Origin: Inonotus obliquus
Lineage: Eukaryota > Basidiomycota > Agaricomycetes > Hymenochaetales > Hymenochaetaceae
Direction: 5' to 3'
Assembly: GCA_032164295.1 (NCBI GenBank)
Contig: JAJHTX010000008.1
Location: 1,984,001-2,048,000 of the forward strand
DNA: 64,000 nt
The notes under the pieces were generated by a model. The model was not told where the DNA came from. It did no database searches and saw only the letters and a list, made by a program, of their open reading frames with translations. Positions 23,351-34,836 of this stretch are shown in pieces (position 1 is the first letter of the stretch; the number at the start of each line of letters is the position of its first letter). Made by a program: the position numbers and the translations under genes.

Positions 23351-24993
23351 TTAACTCACGGGTGTGACCCATTCCTTACAGCTGCAACATACACCAGCCC
23401 AGTCGTAATTCCCAAGTTTAGCACCGCATTTCTTGTTCGGACAGATGATCTTCCCACCCAGATCGCCAGATTCGAGGAATGGCTCCATCCAGCGCATGGG
23501 CTCAACGAAGTAGCCTGAACAGTTTGGATCAGTGAGCAACGGAGGAGCTACCTGGGCTGGCGATTTTGGAGCATTTGAAGTGAGAGGTGTCATCGGCTGG
23601 AGTCCACCTCCCGGGGATCGTAATGCGGCGAGTTTGGGATTCGAATGAAGCTGCGCGGCGAGATCCGCAGGACTCAAGTACCCCGACGGCTTTCTAAGAG
23701 TTGGCGCGGTCGTCTCCGCAATTTCGGGTTTATTCACTGCTTCATCGTTCTTGATCCTGTCATCGACAGTGTTGTCCTTTTCGTCTTCCCGTTCGTCATC
23801 ATCGTCATCATCTGCTATCGCGCTCGTATCATCCTGCACAGAGATGCCCTCTGGTATCGGCCTTGGTGCGAGGTTGCTCATCCGTCTCGGCTTCGCTACT
23901 CCCGCAGCACTAAAGGAACCGGCCCGCGACACTCCAGCACTTCTCGGCGTCAGTGATGCGAGATCAAACGGCTTCGCATGGCCCGTGCCAGACATGCGAC
24001 GCGACATTGGGACAGGTTCACCATTGATCGTAGCGAGTGGTACCGTTCGGTCGGATGTTGATGCTCCCACAGAACCTCGGCGAGACGCACTTTGTATTGG
24101 AGTCATGGGGGTCATCCCAAGCCCAAAAGGGCGGTCATGCATGTGTGATGATGGGCGTCGCGACGCAGCAGGAGATAGGACATTGGCAGTAGCTGGAGTG
24201 GCGGGACCAACTTGACCGTGATCGAACATGTGCTCGCGAGCGGCGAGCTCCGTGCGACAGAATTTGCATCTAATTCGACGGCGCGGCACATGGGAGCCTG
24301 GCGTGGGAGGGCCAGAGTCTCCAGGTGTTCGTGGAAAGGATGCGAACATGTTGGTAGAAGGAAGAGTCCCATCGCCATCTGGCTTTCGGTTAGACTTTGA
24401 GGATCGCGCGTATCTGATGTCTGGGACACGTACTCATGATTTCGTCGAGAGCACGTTCAAGATAATACATACGCATAATCTTATTCTTCCTTGAGACTTT
24501 AAAGCTTGCTTGATAGAATACATCAAGCTGCGCAAGGAAACCGTCATTTGGCCTTGAAATGCTTATCGGCGAATGAACAGAATAATAGAAGCGATTAGAC
24601 GTACTGAGTACTCGGACGAGCCTTCCTGAGCTTTTCAAGTGCACTCTCAGCATCAAGCTGTTCCGCATACATGAGATAGGCAGCGGCAATGGTCGCACTT
24701 CGGCTCATACCAGCCTGACAGTGAACCAATACTCCGCGCTCCTGTTCTAGTTCATTCTCGATGAAAGAGATGCATTGGGGGAAGAATGCAAGGGCATCTG
24801 CATCCTCCGTATCGTCGAGCTGTATTTGAAAGTGGGTGAAGGTTTCCGCGATCTTGACCTTGCCACGCATACATGATAGGACAGAGTGTATACCGTGTTG
24901 GCGAAGTAAATCAGCGTTGGATGCTGCAAACATACTACCAACCCATAGACCGGGAAGTACCTCGTCCATGACGTTCTCTTCTGTCTCTGTCAT
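23351..24993 (-). CDS. YVH1: YVH1-type dual-specificity phosphatase (DUSP12 family), 514 aa
   Basis: Exons 24993-24605, 24561-24434 and 24378-23351 join to 1,545 bases in one frame. The start is MTETEENVMDEVLPGLWVGS, the only Met before the catalytic domain that does not need a long odd leader. The phosphatase loop is VHCQAGMSRSATIAAAYLM (C-x5-R). After PNDGFLAQLDVFYQASF comes the YVH1-specific zinc-binding region: CKFCRTELAAREHM, then, after a long insert, SGYFVEPMRWME, CPNKKCGAKLGNYDWAGVCCSCKEWV. In yeast and human, YVH1 acts in maturation of the 60S ribosomal subunit. The insert of about 200 residues between the two cysteine pairs is low-complexity (Pro/Ser/Thr-rich, with a DDDDDE run), longer than in model relatives. 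The 5' neighbour is a transposon that entered 259 bp upstream. Confidence 0.93.
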
Positions 24994-26834
24994 TCCTTCG
25001 TTGCATACCCCTACAGATGTAGTTCTGATGGTGTTTGGGCTTTGGCTTCCTTGTGAATGGAATGGGAATGGGAGAATGTGGCGATGACTCCGAGAGAGTA
25101 ATTTATATTCGTGAGATTGTTTTCCCTTTTTTATAGACAAAGTGTCAGGTGACAACTAGACTTAGGTCACGTGACGTGACACACTAACATAACGCGTTGC
25201 TTTAGTTTCCCATCCGCATCTGTCACGGTCTGGCTGATACTTTTCTCCTCCAATTATACTGGTGGGTGGCAATCCCTAAGTAAGATGTGTGTGTTCCCAC
25301 GGCCCTGCCGCGTCGTGCCAGCGATCGGCGTAGCATTAAGCGGTTACCGGTTTTCAAGAGACACATCCTACTTCATTTATCCCCTTCCACAATGCAAAAA
25401 GAATTAGTTTTTGTGCATATTATCACTCATGTATGCCAGAAGCAAAAATCATACAAATTTTTTTCGCTAATTTGTAAGAATTTGCTGAGATATGGGGTAT
25501 TTCTACCCCATATCTCAACAACTATGCTATTTCCAAAAAAAATATTCTGTATGAATCAAAGATAATGCAGGAAAAAAAGTATCTATGCATTGAGTTTGGC
25601 AAATATTCATGTGGTTGGTGAAGAAAACAAGTTGCAGGTCAAAGTGAGTAAGAAGCATCGAGTCGACAGAAAAAGGAAAATGGCGAGCATGTGATTGATA
25701 GAAGCATTGTTGAACTTTGCTTCCGGATCACCCAAACTGAGGAAGGACGTCAAGAAACAAAACAAAAAGTCAAATAAATGTATGTAACCATGATTTAAAT
25801 GTATATATATGTGCATTTACTTTATTTTCTATATAGATGATTAGCAAGAAGGCATCGAAAAAGCAGAAAAGTACTCTGGTGTTAGAAAACGCTCGCCCTA
25901 AAGGGACTATACAGTAACCACAATAGGACGGTCCGGTTGGTTACGGGTTTGGCGATGCTTTTCTAAGAGTTTCCGGAGCCTACTCAGTTTTCACAAGCAG
26001 GGCAGATTCCCAAGTATACTAAGTGTTGCCTCAGACGCTCACGTTTGGCTGACCAAGTCGAGCCTTAACCTCATTGACAGACTAGTAGGACAGTGTCGAC
26101 TGCCGTTCGTAAGCTTCCCTAGTTGGTGGGCGACTAATCAACTGTTCCATGCCGTAGAGTAAGAGAGGTTAAGCAGATTAGGTGTCTTCAGATGGAAGCT
26201 AGATGCCTAAGAGGACTCGGTGTACAAGAGGATCGAAAGAAAGATAGGGAGCTACGGTCTAAGTCTACAACTATTTATACCTTTTCCTCATGTTGTGGAC
26301 GGACCACTTCCTACACTCCGTAGTTCCTGCTCTCGATCTGATTCGTTATTCTAGCTTCCAAACTCGTCTGGTATTCCTATTGTTCTGCTGCGGATTGACT
26401 CATCGACTGCGCACTGTGCAAGGTGATGACTCGGCGTTGACTCATCTTGACTTGAACTGAATTGAAACCTATGCTCGGGGTTGGTCTTGTGCTGTGCCCT
26501 GTGCATAAAGTGAGTCAGTGAGTGAGTCATTGAATGCGTGTTCGTATGCCATTGGTTTTGCCTGGCTGTGCTGTAGTTAGAGTTCGCTTGTCCGCAGTTG
26601 CTCGTGCATTTAAGGAATTCTGTCGGAGTTCCGTTGTATAGCATCTGGGGCTATGAAGGCTGTGATTTGCTTGTCGCCTCGGGACTCTTGTTCAGGGCCG
26701 TCAAGTGTGATTCGACATCGGATATCATCGTGGGGAAACCAAGGTGGTTTGACGTAGGTGCCTATAGCGATGAGTAGCCGTACACTTCATTGAGTATTGT
26801 TCGAAGGTATTCTTCAGCCTAGGTATAGGTTTCC

Positions 26835-27386
26835 TTATAGTCGAATAGCTTTGCAGTATGCCCATAGTTCCCTGAGGGTGTTTGCAACCCATGCCACTGT
26901 TATCGATGATCGGCAGTTCGTAACATAGTCTGCACTGATCTCCACGAATGTGCTTGGGCACTTGAGTGCTAATATGTTGTGGATTCCTACTATTGTCCAG
27001 TGCATCTTTGGTTGCATGCCTATTGCCGTATCCATTGCTATTGTTGACCTCGTGCGATTTCGAATGACCTCCAGGGGATTGTGGTATTCTCGATAAGCTG
27101 TTGCTCGTTCGCTAGACACATGATACGTCAACATGCCCATTGCCTCCCGTAGTATTATCTTGTGTAGGTCTTCGATGATCTGTTGCACTCTTCTGCATTT
27201 ATAGCAAGCCGTTGGAGGTTGCTGTACTTGCTGCATCATTTGCGAAGGTTTAGTGTGATCGTCAGGATTAGCGTTGCTAGCTGATGCTTCTTGATCGTTG
27301 GCTTCGGATTGTATTAGCCGTGTGTGTTCTTCGCTTCCCGCTGTCGATCCTGATCGTCTCCGGCCAGTGAAATTAACTGGTCCCAT
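26835..27386 (-). CDS. repeat-borne ORF, CxxC protein, related to 50043-50650
   Basis: An intact frame of 183 codons. The N-terminal half is hydrophilic with a Gln stretch (MMQQVQQ). Then come ACYKCRRVQQIIEDLHKIILRE, EVIRNRTRSTIAMD and a Trp-containing C-terminus. The ORF at 50043-50650 has the same layout (CCNICRPAKELAGGLMRELIRE), and both are followed 3' by several hundred bases of non-coding DNA. This suggests one repeat family. I recognise no domain and assign no function. Confidence 0.45.
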   Translation of the reverse strand: MGPVNFTGRRRSGSTAGSEEHTRLIQSEANDQEASASNANPDDHTKPSQMMQQVQQPPTACYKCRRVQQIIEDLHKIILREAMGMLTYHVSSERATAYREYHNPLEVIRNRTRSTIAMDTAIGMQPKMHWTIVGIHNILALKCPSTFVEISADYVTNCRSSITVAWVANTLRELWAYCKAIRL

Positions 27387-27580
27387 CTGGGGTAGTTTTG
27401 ATCAGCGTTCCTAATCGAATCAAAATTTCAGCACAATCCTTTCATCTGGAAAAGGCTTGGAGTGCATGACTCGCCCATATACATGATGAAAAGGAGAATC
27501 ATGTAGTAACCCGTCAGTTCAGAAAGGTCACCGACGCTCTGAAGAGAAGTGAGGAGAAGCTTACCGAAACCCGGGGTGTT

Positions 27581-30151
27581 GTGGCAGAACGAGAGCAGGC
27601 AAACAAACACCTTCGAACTGCGCTTACACTTCTAGATTCGCAAAATCAGAATTTGTCTGCACACCTGGAAGAAGCACAACACAGGCTTACCAGTACAACA
27701 GGACGGCTTCAGAAAGTCCATGAACGCTCATCTCGCTCGAGCCAAGATGTTCGAAACTCGCACAAGTCCATCAAGAACTTGCGCGAGTTGAATGATCGGC
27801 TTACCGTCCAGGTCAAAACGAAGGAGAACAACCTTGCCAACCTTGCAGAACAAGGATGCTGGCTGCATTTGCAGCTGGAATCCTGTCTCACCTCTCTCGA
27901 ACATACAAACCAGGCACTCAGTCTTGCATCCCTCGAGCGCAGTGCTGCTGAAACAGGACAAATGGCCACCGAAACACTCATGGAGCACTTGAAGCTACAA
28001 GTTCAGCACATCGAGAATAAATACAAGAAAAAAATCGAGAACTTACGATGTTGTCACCACCGTCTTCAGGGAATCGCTGCACGGCTTCGAGTAAAGCTTT
28101 CTCGAGCTGGAAATCATATATGTCAGCTCAAATCATTCAAGAACAAGGCAATGGAAAGTTGTCGACCCACCTATCAGGGTATCTTCAAGTCTCCATTTCG
28201 CACTCTAGTTCGTCGGGTTGTATCTCTAGGGTCTCCTTTGAAGAAATGTCGACTGAGTTCTTCAAGTACCTGTACAAGACATGGGGATTAGTGACTCAAA
28301 GAGTGATCCGAGTTCCAAGTACTCGGACTATTGGAAGGATTATTGGTGAAGGAAATGTTGTCTCAAAGCTGCAACTTGCACATGAACTGAAACAATCAAG
28401 AGGTAAGTAATTTTCTGAAGCAGAGTAGATTGCAACTCACCTATATTCTTGCAGGATTTACAACAGGCGGTGACGGGATGACCAACAAGAACCAAAATTT
28501 TGAGTCATTGTACTTCAACATTACTCTGAACGATTCGAGCAGCAAAGACAAGCTTTTCCCAAGTCTTTCACAAGAATCAGACTCACCAGTGATCCAACGA
28601 GTCATACGATTTGGCGAGGTCCAAATGTCAGCAAACCACAGAGTGGAAACGCAAGTTAGAGGGGATACTCAGTTCATGCAGGAGTTGGTCGAGCTTCATG
28701 ACCAAAGCCCCTTGGCATGGGCAGTGGACACTCCCCTCAGCATCACCTCCCTTGCTCTCAAGTACCATGGGACGCACGGGGACCATGCCGAAGACCAGAA
28801 AGCGAAGCATTGGTTGCTTGCTTCTTGGAAGGCCAAGAACTCTCTCAGAGGACTGGGAGCGGGTCACTTATTCGCAATGCCAGAAGAACAATGAACAAAT
28901 TTAGTTTGTAAAGAATGAGAGCAAATGGTTCTGGATTTAGGAGGCGAATCAGTATGGGCTGGGCTTAGTGAGGAAGAGAAACGGCTGAAAGAGGTACACA
29001 CTATGAACAAATTAGTAAGAGAGCTTGCGGAAGTAGCATTTCGCAAGCTTCCAGAACTGGAAAGGCGGCAGTTCTTGTTATTTGTGTGGAGCAGGTATGG
29101 TATGCACAAGGATCTGAATGCGGTGAAGGGAGGTGATTTAGCAATGCAAAATGAATGGAAAAAACATCAAATCTCACCTCGAATCCTTGCAAATAAGGAT
29201 AATGCTGCCATCCTGCAGCTCGCCGAATCTGATGATCCATTTGACAATGAAGACAACTCACCTCAGGAGGAGACCCCTGCAGAGAGAAGAGCTCACGAGG
29301 TCTCAAAAGCTGGTGGTGTCAAACTGGCCAGCTTGATGGGAGCTCTGCTAAACCACAAGGATGATAAGAAGGGTCAGACTATACTCAGCTAGGATCTATT
29401 CTATATGTACTTACTCGAGTCTTGCATGTTTACAGGGCAGCACCATGTCTTTCGGGACTTCGCTACTAGCAAACTTGGTTGACCAATTACGTTTCCCGAT
29501 ACATCCAATACACGTTATTTGTTATACCTCGATGCGGCTGCTGAAATTCTGGCCCGGTTGGATTTCTACATCAATTTCTTGCAGCGAATCCAGTTTTTGA
29601 AGGAAAAGCCTGGATTAAACAACCTAGAAGAAAATATCAGCGTGGCATTGAGAGACGAACCAACACTCACCGAACTTACATGCTTAGCCCTCTACCGGGA
29701 GGCTATATCTATCCCATTCATCTCCGCAATCTGAAATAATGGGCTCGTGACCATAAACACACTCGATCTTGGACCCTTGCTGCAGAAAGTACATACCCAC
29801 ATCCAAAAACTCATCGACTCGCCTGATGTAATTCTTTCAGCCAATTCCGCCTGTCAAGAAGCGATCCTGGATGGGAATGAGTCCTGGAACCGCCCCAATA
29901 CAATCAAAGCGATTTACATACTCATTGCAGACTCGAGGCTCCCCAAGCTGAGAGAGCTGTTCACGGCCTTTCTTATAGGGGCCCTGGCTATATGGGAGTG
30001 GTTCTCATTAGAATTTAAAGCTGATGGTACAATTGTCGGACTTACCAAGGAAGAACGCGATCTGGCATGGATGTCAGCTACGAACGATGCAAACAAAGGT
30101 GCTCTCGGCGCTTATAGGGTGTATTCCACAGGAATCTCACAGGATCTGTAA
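27581..30151 (+). pseudogene. large coiled-coil protein of an Agaricomycete repeat family, decayed
   Basis: The N-terminal part is a long coiled coil (frame from about 27466; NLSAHLEEAQHRLTSTTGRL). Then RIIGEGNVVSKLQLAHELKQSRG joins across a clean intron (28403-28454) to FTTGGDGMTNKNQNFES. Next come WAGLSEEEKRLKEVHTMNKL, MHKDLNAVKGGD, ARLDFYINFLQRIQFLKEK, PTLTELTCLALYREAIS and LAWMSATNDANKGALGAYRV. From memory these blocks match an abundant, unnamed family of large proteins in mushroom genomes; its function is unknown to me. Stops and frame changes after 28894, at about 29481 and at 29732 break it. The expected C-terminus after GAYRV is missing. Confidence 0.6.
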
Positions 30152-30239
30152 AGCTATTCAATTCTTTATTCAGATATCGAAGAAATCAAACGGAAAATTT
30201 CATCGAAAGTGAGCACGTTGTCGTTCTGGGATGGTATTG

Positions 30240-30950
30240 GCTGTTGAATAACCAAGTACACTCCCACTGAGTCAACCGGTCTAATTATCTAGGCGGGTAG
30301 TCTTCCCAGTTGTTCGTTGAAGCTATGGGCAACTTGTTGTAGTTGGAGGGTTGAGAGACTCAAGTTTGAGTAGAGAGGTAGAGTGAGTGAGAGATGAGTC
30401 TTTATCCAATTCTCTTGAAAGTGAGTGATAGGTCACCGTGGGTGAGGAGCAATTAAATTGTCCACACCGAGGTAGGCAATGACAAGCTATGCAGAATAGA
30501 TGTCAATGTCTAGAGGGACACACACACTCGAAGTCTCGAGTTATTAGATATCGACTTTGAGAGGAAGTTTATCACCAATGTCCAATTGGAACAGAGGCGA
30601 TACAATACCTTTGACTAGTACCAAACTAGTCCTTGAGCAATGCAGTTACCCAGTCTTAAGCTGTGGTCAACTGTATGCGACGAAACCTTGACTTGACTTG
30701 CAAATGGTGTAACAAGAGGTCACAGAGTGATGTGAGCTTGTCTTGTTCTGGGGGAGAACTCTGGTGAGTTATTCTATGGGGAGTTAATTCTATGGGGAGT
30801 TATTTCTATGCTCCTCTGGGGGGCTACATGCTGGTCCTTAAATACTAATTCCAAGACCAATTTACATAATCCACAGCATAAGCTAAAAATAGATCTGCAT
30901 CAACCACATCATCAAAATTTGATATCTCCTTCCAAAGCTATGCATCAAAT
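30240..30950. other. non-coding, possible retroelement terminal region
   Basis: No open frame of note. It resembles in style 49140-49700 (ACCGGTC near the start, TACTAATTTACAT-like words at the end), so both may be terminal parts of one family. Weak evidence. Confidence 0.25.
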
Positions 30951-30959
30951 ACTCCAAAT

Positions 30960-31340
30960 CAAGTGATATGTATCAATGTATCAATGAGTTATTTGATGAA
31001 TGATGCGCATCAATGAATTAATTGATGAGTGATGTGCATCAATGCATGATTTGATGAATGCTGTGCATCAATGAATTACTTGATAGATGCTGTGCATCAA
31101 TGAGTTATTTGATGAATGATGCGCATCAATGAGTTACTTGATGAATGATGTGCCATCAATGAATCAATTGATGAGTCCAGAATATGGTTCAAGGTGATGA
31201 CCTGATCGATGATCTAATCGATGATATAATCGATTACTTGATGGATGAGATAATCGATGACCTAATAAATGATATAATCGATTACTTGATGGATGATATA
31301 ATCGATGACCTGATGGATGATATAATCGATTACCTAGTTT
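30960..31340 (+). repeat. two adjacent tandem-repeat arrays
   Basis: 30960-31170: about six diverged units of roughly 35 bp around ATGATGCGCATCAATGA. 31190-31340: roughly 45-bp units built from ATGATATAATCGATTACTTG. The second array is open in one frame (repeats of DDIIDYLMD) and begins at 31184, but this looks like a by-product of the ATCGAT repeat and not a gene. Confidence 0.75.
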
Positions 31341-31990
31341 GGGCTTATTTGGTTTTTGGTATCTGGACTGTGGTCTTTGGTTTTTCCAGAGCGATGTATC
31401 GGATGGCTTCTCAGATAAGACCAAATGAATGGTGCAACCGGTGGTTCTTGAACCTTCATTTCTGCTTCTAGAGCGTGACCATATAAAGAATGGTTTGTTT
31501 ATCTATTGCCGCTCGAGTTCCTTTTCTGCAATTCTTTGTTCTAATGCCACCTTCACGACTTCGTGCACGACTTCACCATCTGCTCTGCCATGCTTCTGAA
31601 CTTCTCAGGCTGACTTTTGTGTATCGTCGCGCTTCCTCTAACCCGATTCAGTGAGTTACTTTCTCGACACTTTGCGATCTTTATGCTTAATAGCACGAAG
31701 AGTATTTGTAGAGACGACTATCATGATCGAGGAGGAGTGGGTCGAGTGGGTACCAGTGCTTGTTACTAGACGAGTTGTGCTCAACGCTTGATAGTAAGCT
31801 TGGCACTTTCCATCGGCTTTCGATTTGCTAACTTGTGTGCAGAATTACGAGTTACTGCGACGTCCGATATTTCTTGTTTATCCTTTCTGATGTCCTACTA
31901 TGTTCTTGCTTCCGATAGTGTAAAGCGTGCCAATATTACGATTGTTTATGTCCAGGCAATATCCTGGCCTGACAACGTGAGGACGACTTG

Positions 31991-32286
31991 ATGGGAATTG
32001 ATAGGAAACGGCGCTGGGAGATCAATGATGAACGTGGGAGGGAAGCTGGGGTACGGAAGGAACGCTCAGACAAAACAGTGCAACGTAAATCCGCACGCGA
32101 AAGGAAGCTCAAGAAGCTTCCTATTGTGGTGGATCGCATGACCTTGGACAAGCTGAGTTCCCCTTCATTGAAGGATCAGCTGGACAAGCTAAGAGAAGTA
32201 GAGAACAACTTACTGAGCATCCCGGCAGTTGGTGAGATAGGCAACAAAAAGTCAGACCAACTGCAGATTTTGCTTGATGCAGTGGA
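31991..32286 (+). pseudogene. fragment of a basic/coiled-coil gene cut by CCGG repeat copy 3
   Basis: The frame begins MGIDRKRRWEINDERGREAG, is very basic to about residue 45, then turns helical (LKDQLDKLREVENNLLSIP). It stops making sense at the CCGG duplicate at 32287. No domain is recognised. After the repeat, at 33992, the frame closes within about ten codons. Confidence 0.35.
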
Positions 32287-32290
32287 CCGG

Positions 32291-33987
32291 TAAAGAGTAA
32301 TACTGGAGGCTACGATCGATATGGGCTTAATTCTGCGATTCTACCGCTTCTTCCAATTAACAATACTTCTGCGATTCTACCGCTTCTTACTTCTCTTTGG
32401 ACCACGGTACTTCTGCCATCCTATCTACGCCTGCGGTTCCAACAAAGTACGAGGCTTCTGCAATTCGACAAGACTAAGAACAATTGAGAACTGGTCCTGC
32501 ATATGTTTAGCCAGACTTCTACACCAATACCAAACCACCAATCCCTACACCCGTCTTCCATCACAGTACCGAACCACCAGACTTTGATACCGATGATACC
32601 GATACCGTACCGTCCGCCCATCCTGATACCGACGCTTAATAGTCCACGTCTTACCAGAGGGAAAGGCTCACAAAGCTACGATCGGTCTGCCATACGTTGC
32701 TGCAAAGAGTTGGATCATTGTCGGAGCTCCAAGTCCGACGGTATGCCCTTCTGAACGGCCATGCATCGATACTGACAATACCGGTGTTGATACCGATGGT
32801 CCACTCTGGTACCAAAGTTCGTAACGTGTGCTAGGTCGAGACCACACCCTCGGAGATCTACGTCGAGAGGAAGGTTGAGAAATGAATCAGGTCCGCTCAA
32901 TCTCAGAGGAGGCCATTGATCCGACTCGGAGGGGAAGCCAAGCAATGCCCAGTCGAGTCAGGCAACGCGTACCGATCGATATCGAGGGGCTCGAGCGATC
33001 TCGTTGATGCTCAGGGACGATCCCAGGGTACTGATTGGTACCAAGCGATAGAGTACTCCATTGCAAAGGTTGGGTTGTACCGACACGTCAACATCGGAGC
33101 ACGCCGTCTGATCAATCGGTAGACGCCCAGGCTGACGCTGCACGGATCATGATACCAGAACAAAGGTAAATCAGGATGATGTGCTTCTCCTGCGAAGGAG
33201 ACGACAGGGACATCGCCAGGAGTGCCCATGTGGTAGCTTGAGACACGTCCTTATTTTAGCACTGGTCGACGTCGGTACCGTCGCCCTACCTCGGTATCAC
33301 TCGTCGTGAGTTTTCATTGGGTTCTTGTCTCGTCCCATCCTATTCTTAGCTACCCCCTGATTAAACTTCTTATTCATTCATCACCTTTTGTTTCCCCTGA
33401 TTATATTTTTACATTCAATTCGACTTTATGTTCCCTTTCTTGTACCGGATTGCAGTACGATTCGACTTGTAAAAACTCCCCATTTGGTATCTTGAATGGC
33501 TACAGTATTATGGTATTTATAGCCTGCATGTTCTACTGTAGCAGACCAGCTAATCTGAGAGGAACTTCCAGAGTGAAGGTCTGGGTTTTGCTCATCTCGT
33601 TCAAGTCCCCGTTTGTTCGTCTCGTCTCGTAGTCGCCGGTATCGATACCAGTAGTTGTCAATATCGTCTTCGTCATCCTCACCTCTCGTCTCACAACTAG
33701 TCCTATCAGAAACACCCCCTCTGCTCGTCTTCTCTACTGTTTCATTCTCTCTACCGCGATACCGGACAACAAATGACTCGGTATCGATCGTCTCCTGATA
33801 CCTCGTCTCTCGAGCGGTCACCTAGAGCCCTCTGTACTCATCAATCCAGCCAGGCCCTATTATCTCTCTTGACGACTTGTCTGTGACAGTACGACTTAGT
33901 ACCGCCACGTACCGGCCCTCCCAATGCACCTAAATCATACCCCCGTCGTCCGGTACTTCTGATACCGGCCGTGTTCTCGCACATTCA
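32291..33987 (-). mobile_element. CCGG-targeting repeat family, copy 3, inverted
   Basis: 1,697 bp, reverse orientation. CCGG flanks both ends (32287-32290 and 33988-33991). It starts TAAAGAGTAATACTGG and ends CTCGCACATTCA. No coding content. Confidence 0.88.
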
Positions 33988-34836
33988 CCGGTACATAGCA
34001 CATTGCGCAGGAGCGCTCCCGATTGTTTGAAACCGAAACCAGCTGTTGTAGTACATGTAGTACATGGTACCTTTATCCTATCTTGATGTTTGTAGTGATG
34101 TTGATAACTGGGCAACATTCGATGGTCTGCTTCAGGAGTGCGATGATCATTTGTTGAGGGCTAACGGACTTACCCAGAATTGCCCGCTGCTGAGTTATCA
34201 TTCGATCGGGTGTCATCCGAGGCACCTTCCTTCAGCAACAACAAAGAGAGTAACAGAGCAGAGTGGAACATATTAAGCGTCATCTGTGTTGCCGAGTCAT
34301 GAGTTTGATGCGCAGCACAGATTGATGCTGCATATATGCGCAAGTTAGTCTGTACAGTACTTTTTTCTTGTGCTCTTTGTCATTCCAGGGCCAATATCTT
34401 CTGAATTGCAGCATATACCAGCAAGGAAACAGGACAGTTGTCTAGTGGGGGGCAGTAAGACATGAAGACAAGAAAGCGGTAAACTAAGATCGTCGTTTAC
34501 AACCAAACATAGCAATTATTGAAACTCCGATATAAAAAAAATGGCACGCGCGGCACTTAGGGATTGCCACCCACCAATTATACTTATTATAAATGATATG
34601 ATGTGGCCTTCTCCATCAGACGCACAGTTTTCATTGTATTTTGCCTCTGACCTCTACGGATGCAACGCGTCTGGTCGACCTATCTCCCACAGAGCAGTGA
34701 TGGATATGGGGGAAACATGGATTCTACTGGTGGTCGAATTGAGCCACTGGTAAGCCATTCGTTCTCTGATTATTATTTTTGTGCTAATACGGAAATGTCT
34801 CCGACTATGATTCACGTTTCTAGGAAAAAATGTTGA

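Larger units (their letters stand above)
25260..34575. mobile_element. hAT-like element swollen to 9.3 kb by nested insertions
   Basis: The left end TGGTGGGTGGCAATCCC and right end GGGATTGCCACCCACC are inverted. AATTATAC lies outside both (25252-25259 and 34576-34583), an 8-bp duplication. The terminal sequences match the 1-kb element at 53400-54422 in reverse orientation (GCCGCGTCGTGCC, ACCGGTTTTCAAGAGACAC, GTCTTCATGTCT). So the ancestor was probably a roughly 1-kb non-autonomous element. Its interior now holds a CxxC-protein repeat, a decayed coiled-coil gene, tandem repeats and copy 3 of the CCGG repeat. No hAT transposase was found. Confidence 0.8.

Noticed and set aside
30960..31170. CRISPR-like array
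   Set aside because: The units are contiguous and degenerate without unique spacers, and the DNA is fungal nuclear.
31184..31471. Acidic repeat protein (DDIIDYLMD units)
   Set aside because: The pattern follows from the ATCGAT tandem repeat and has no start context or flanking coding signal.
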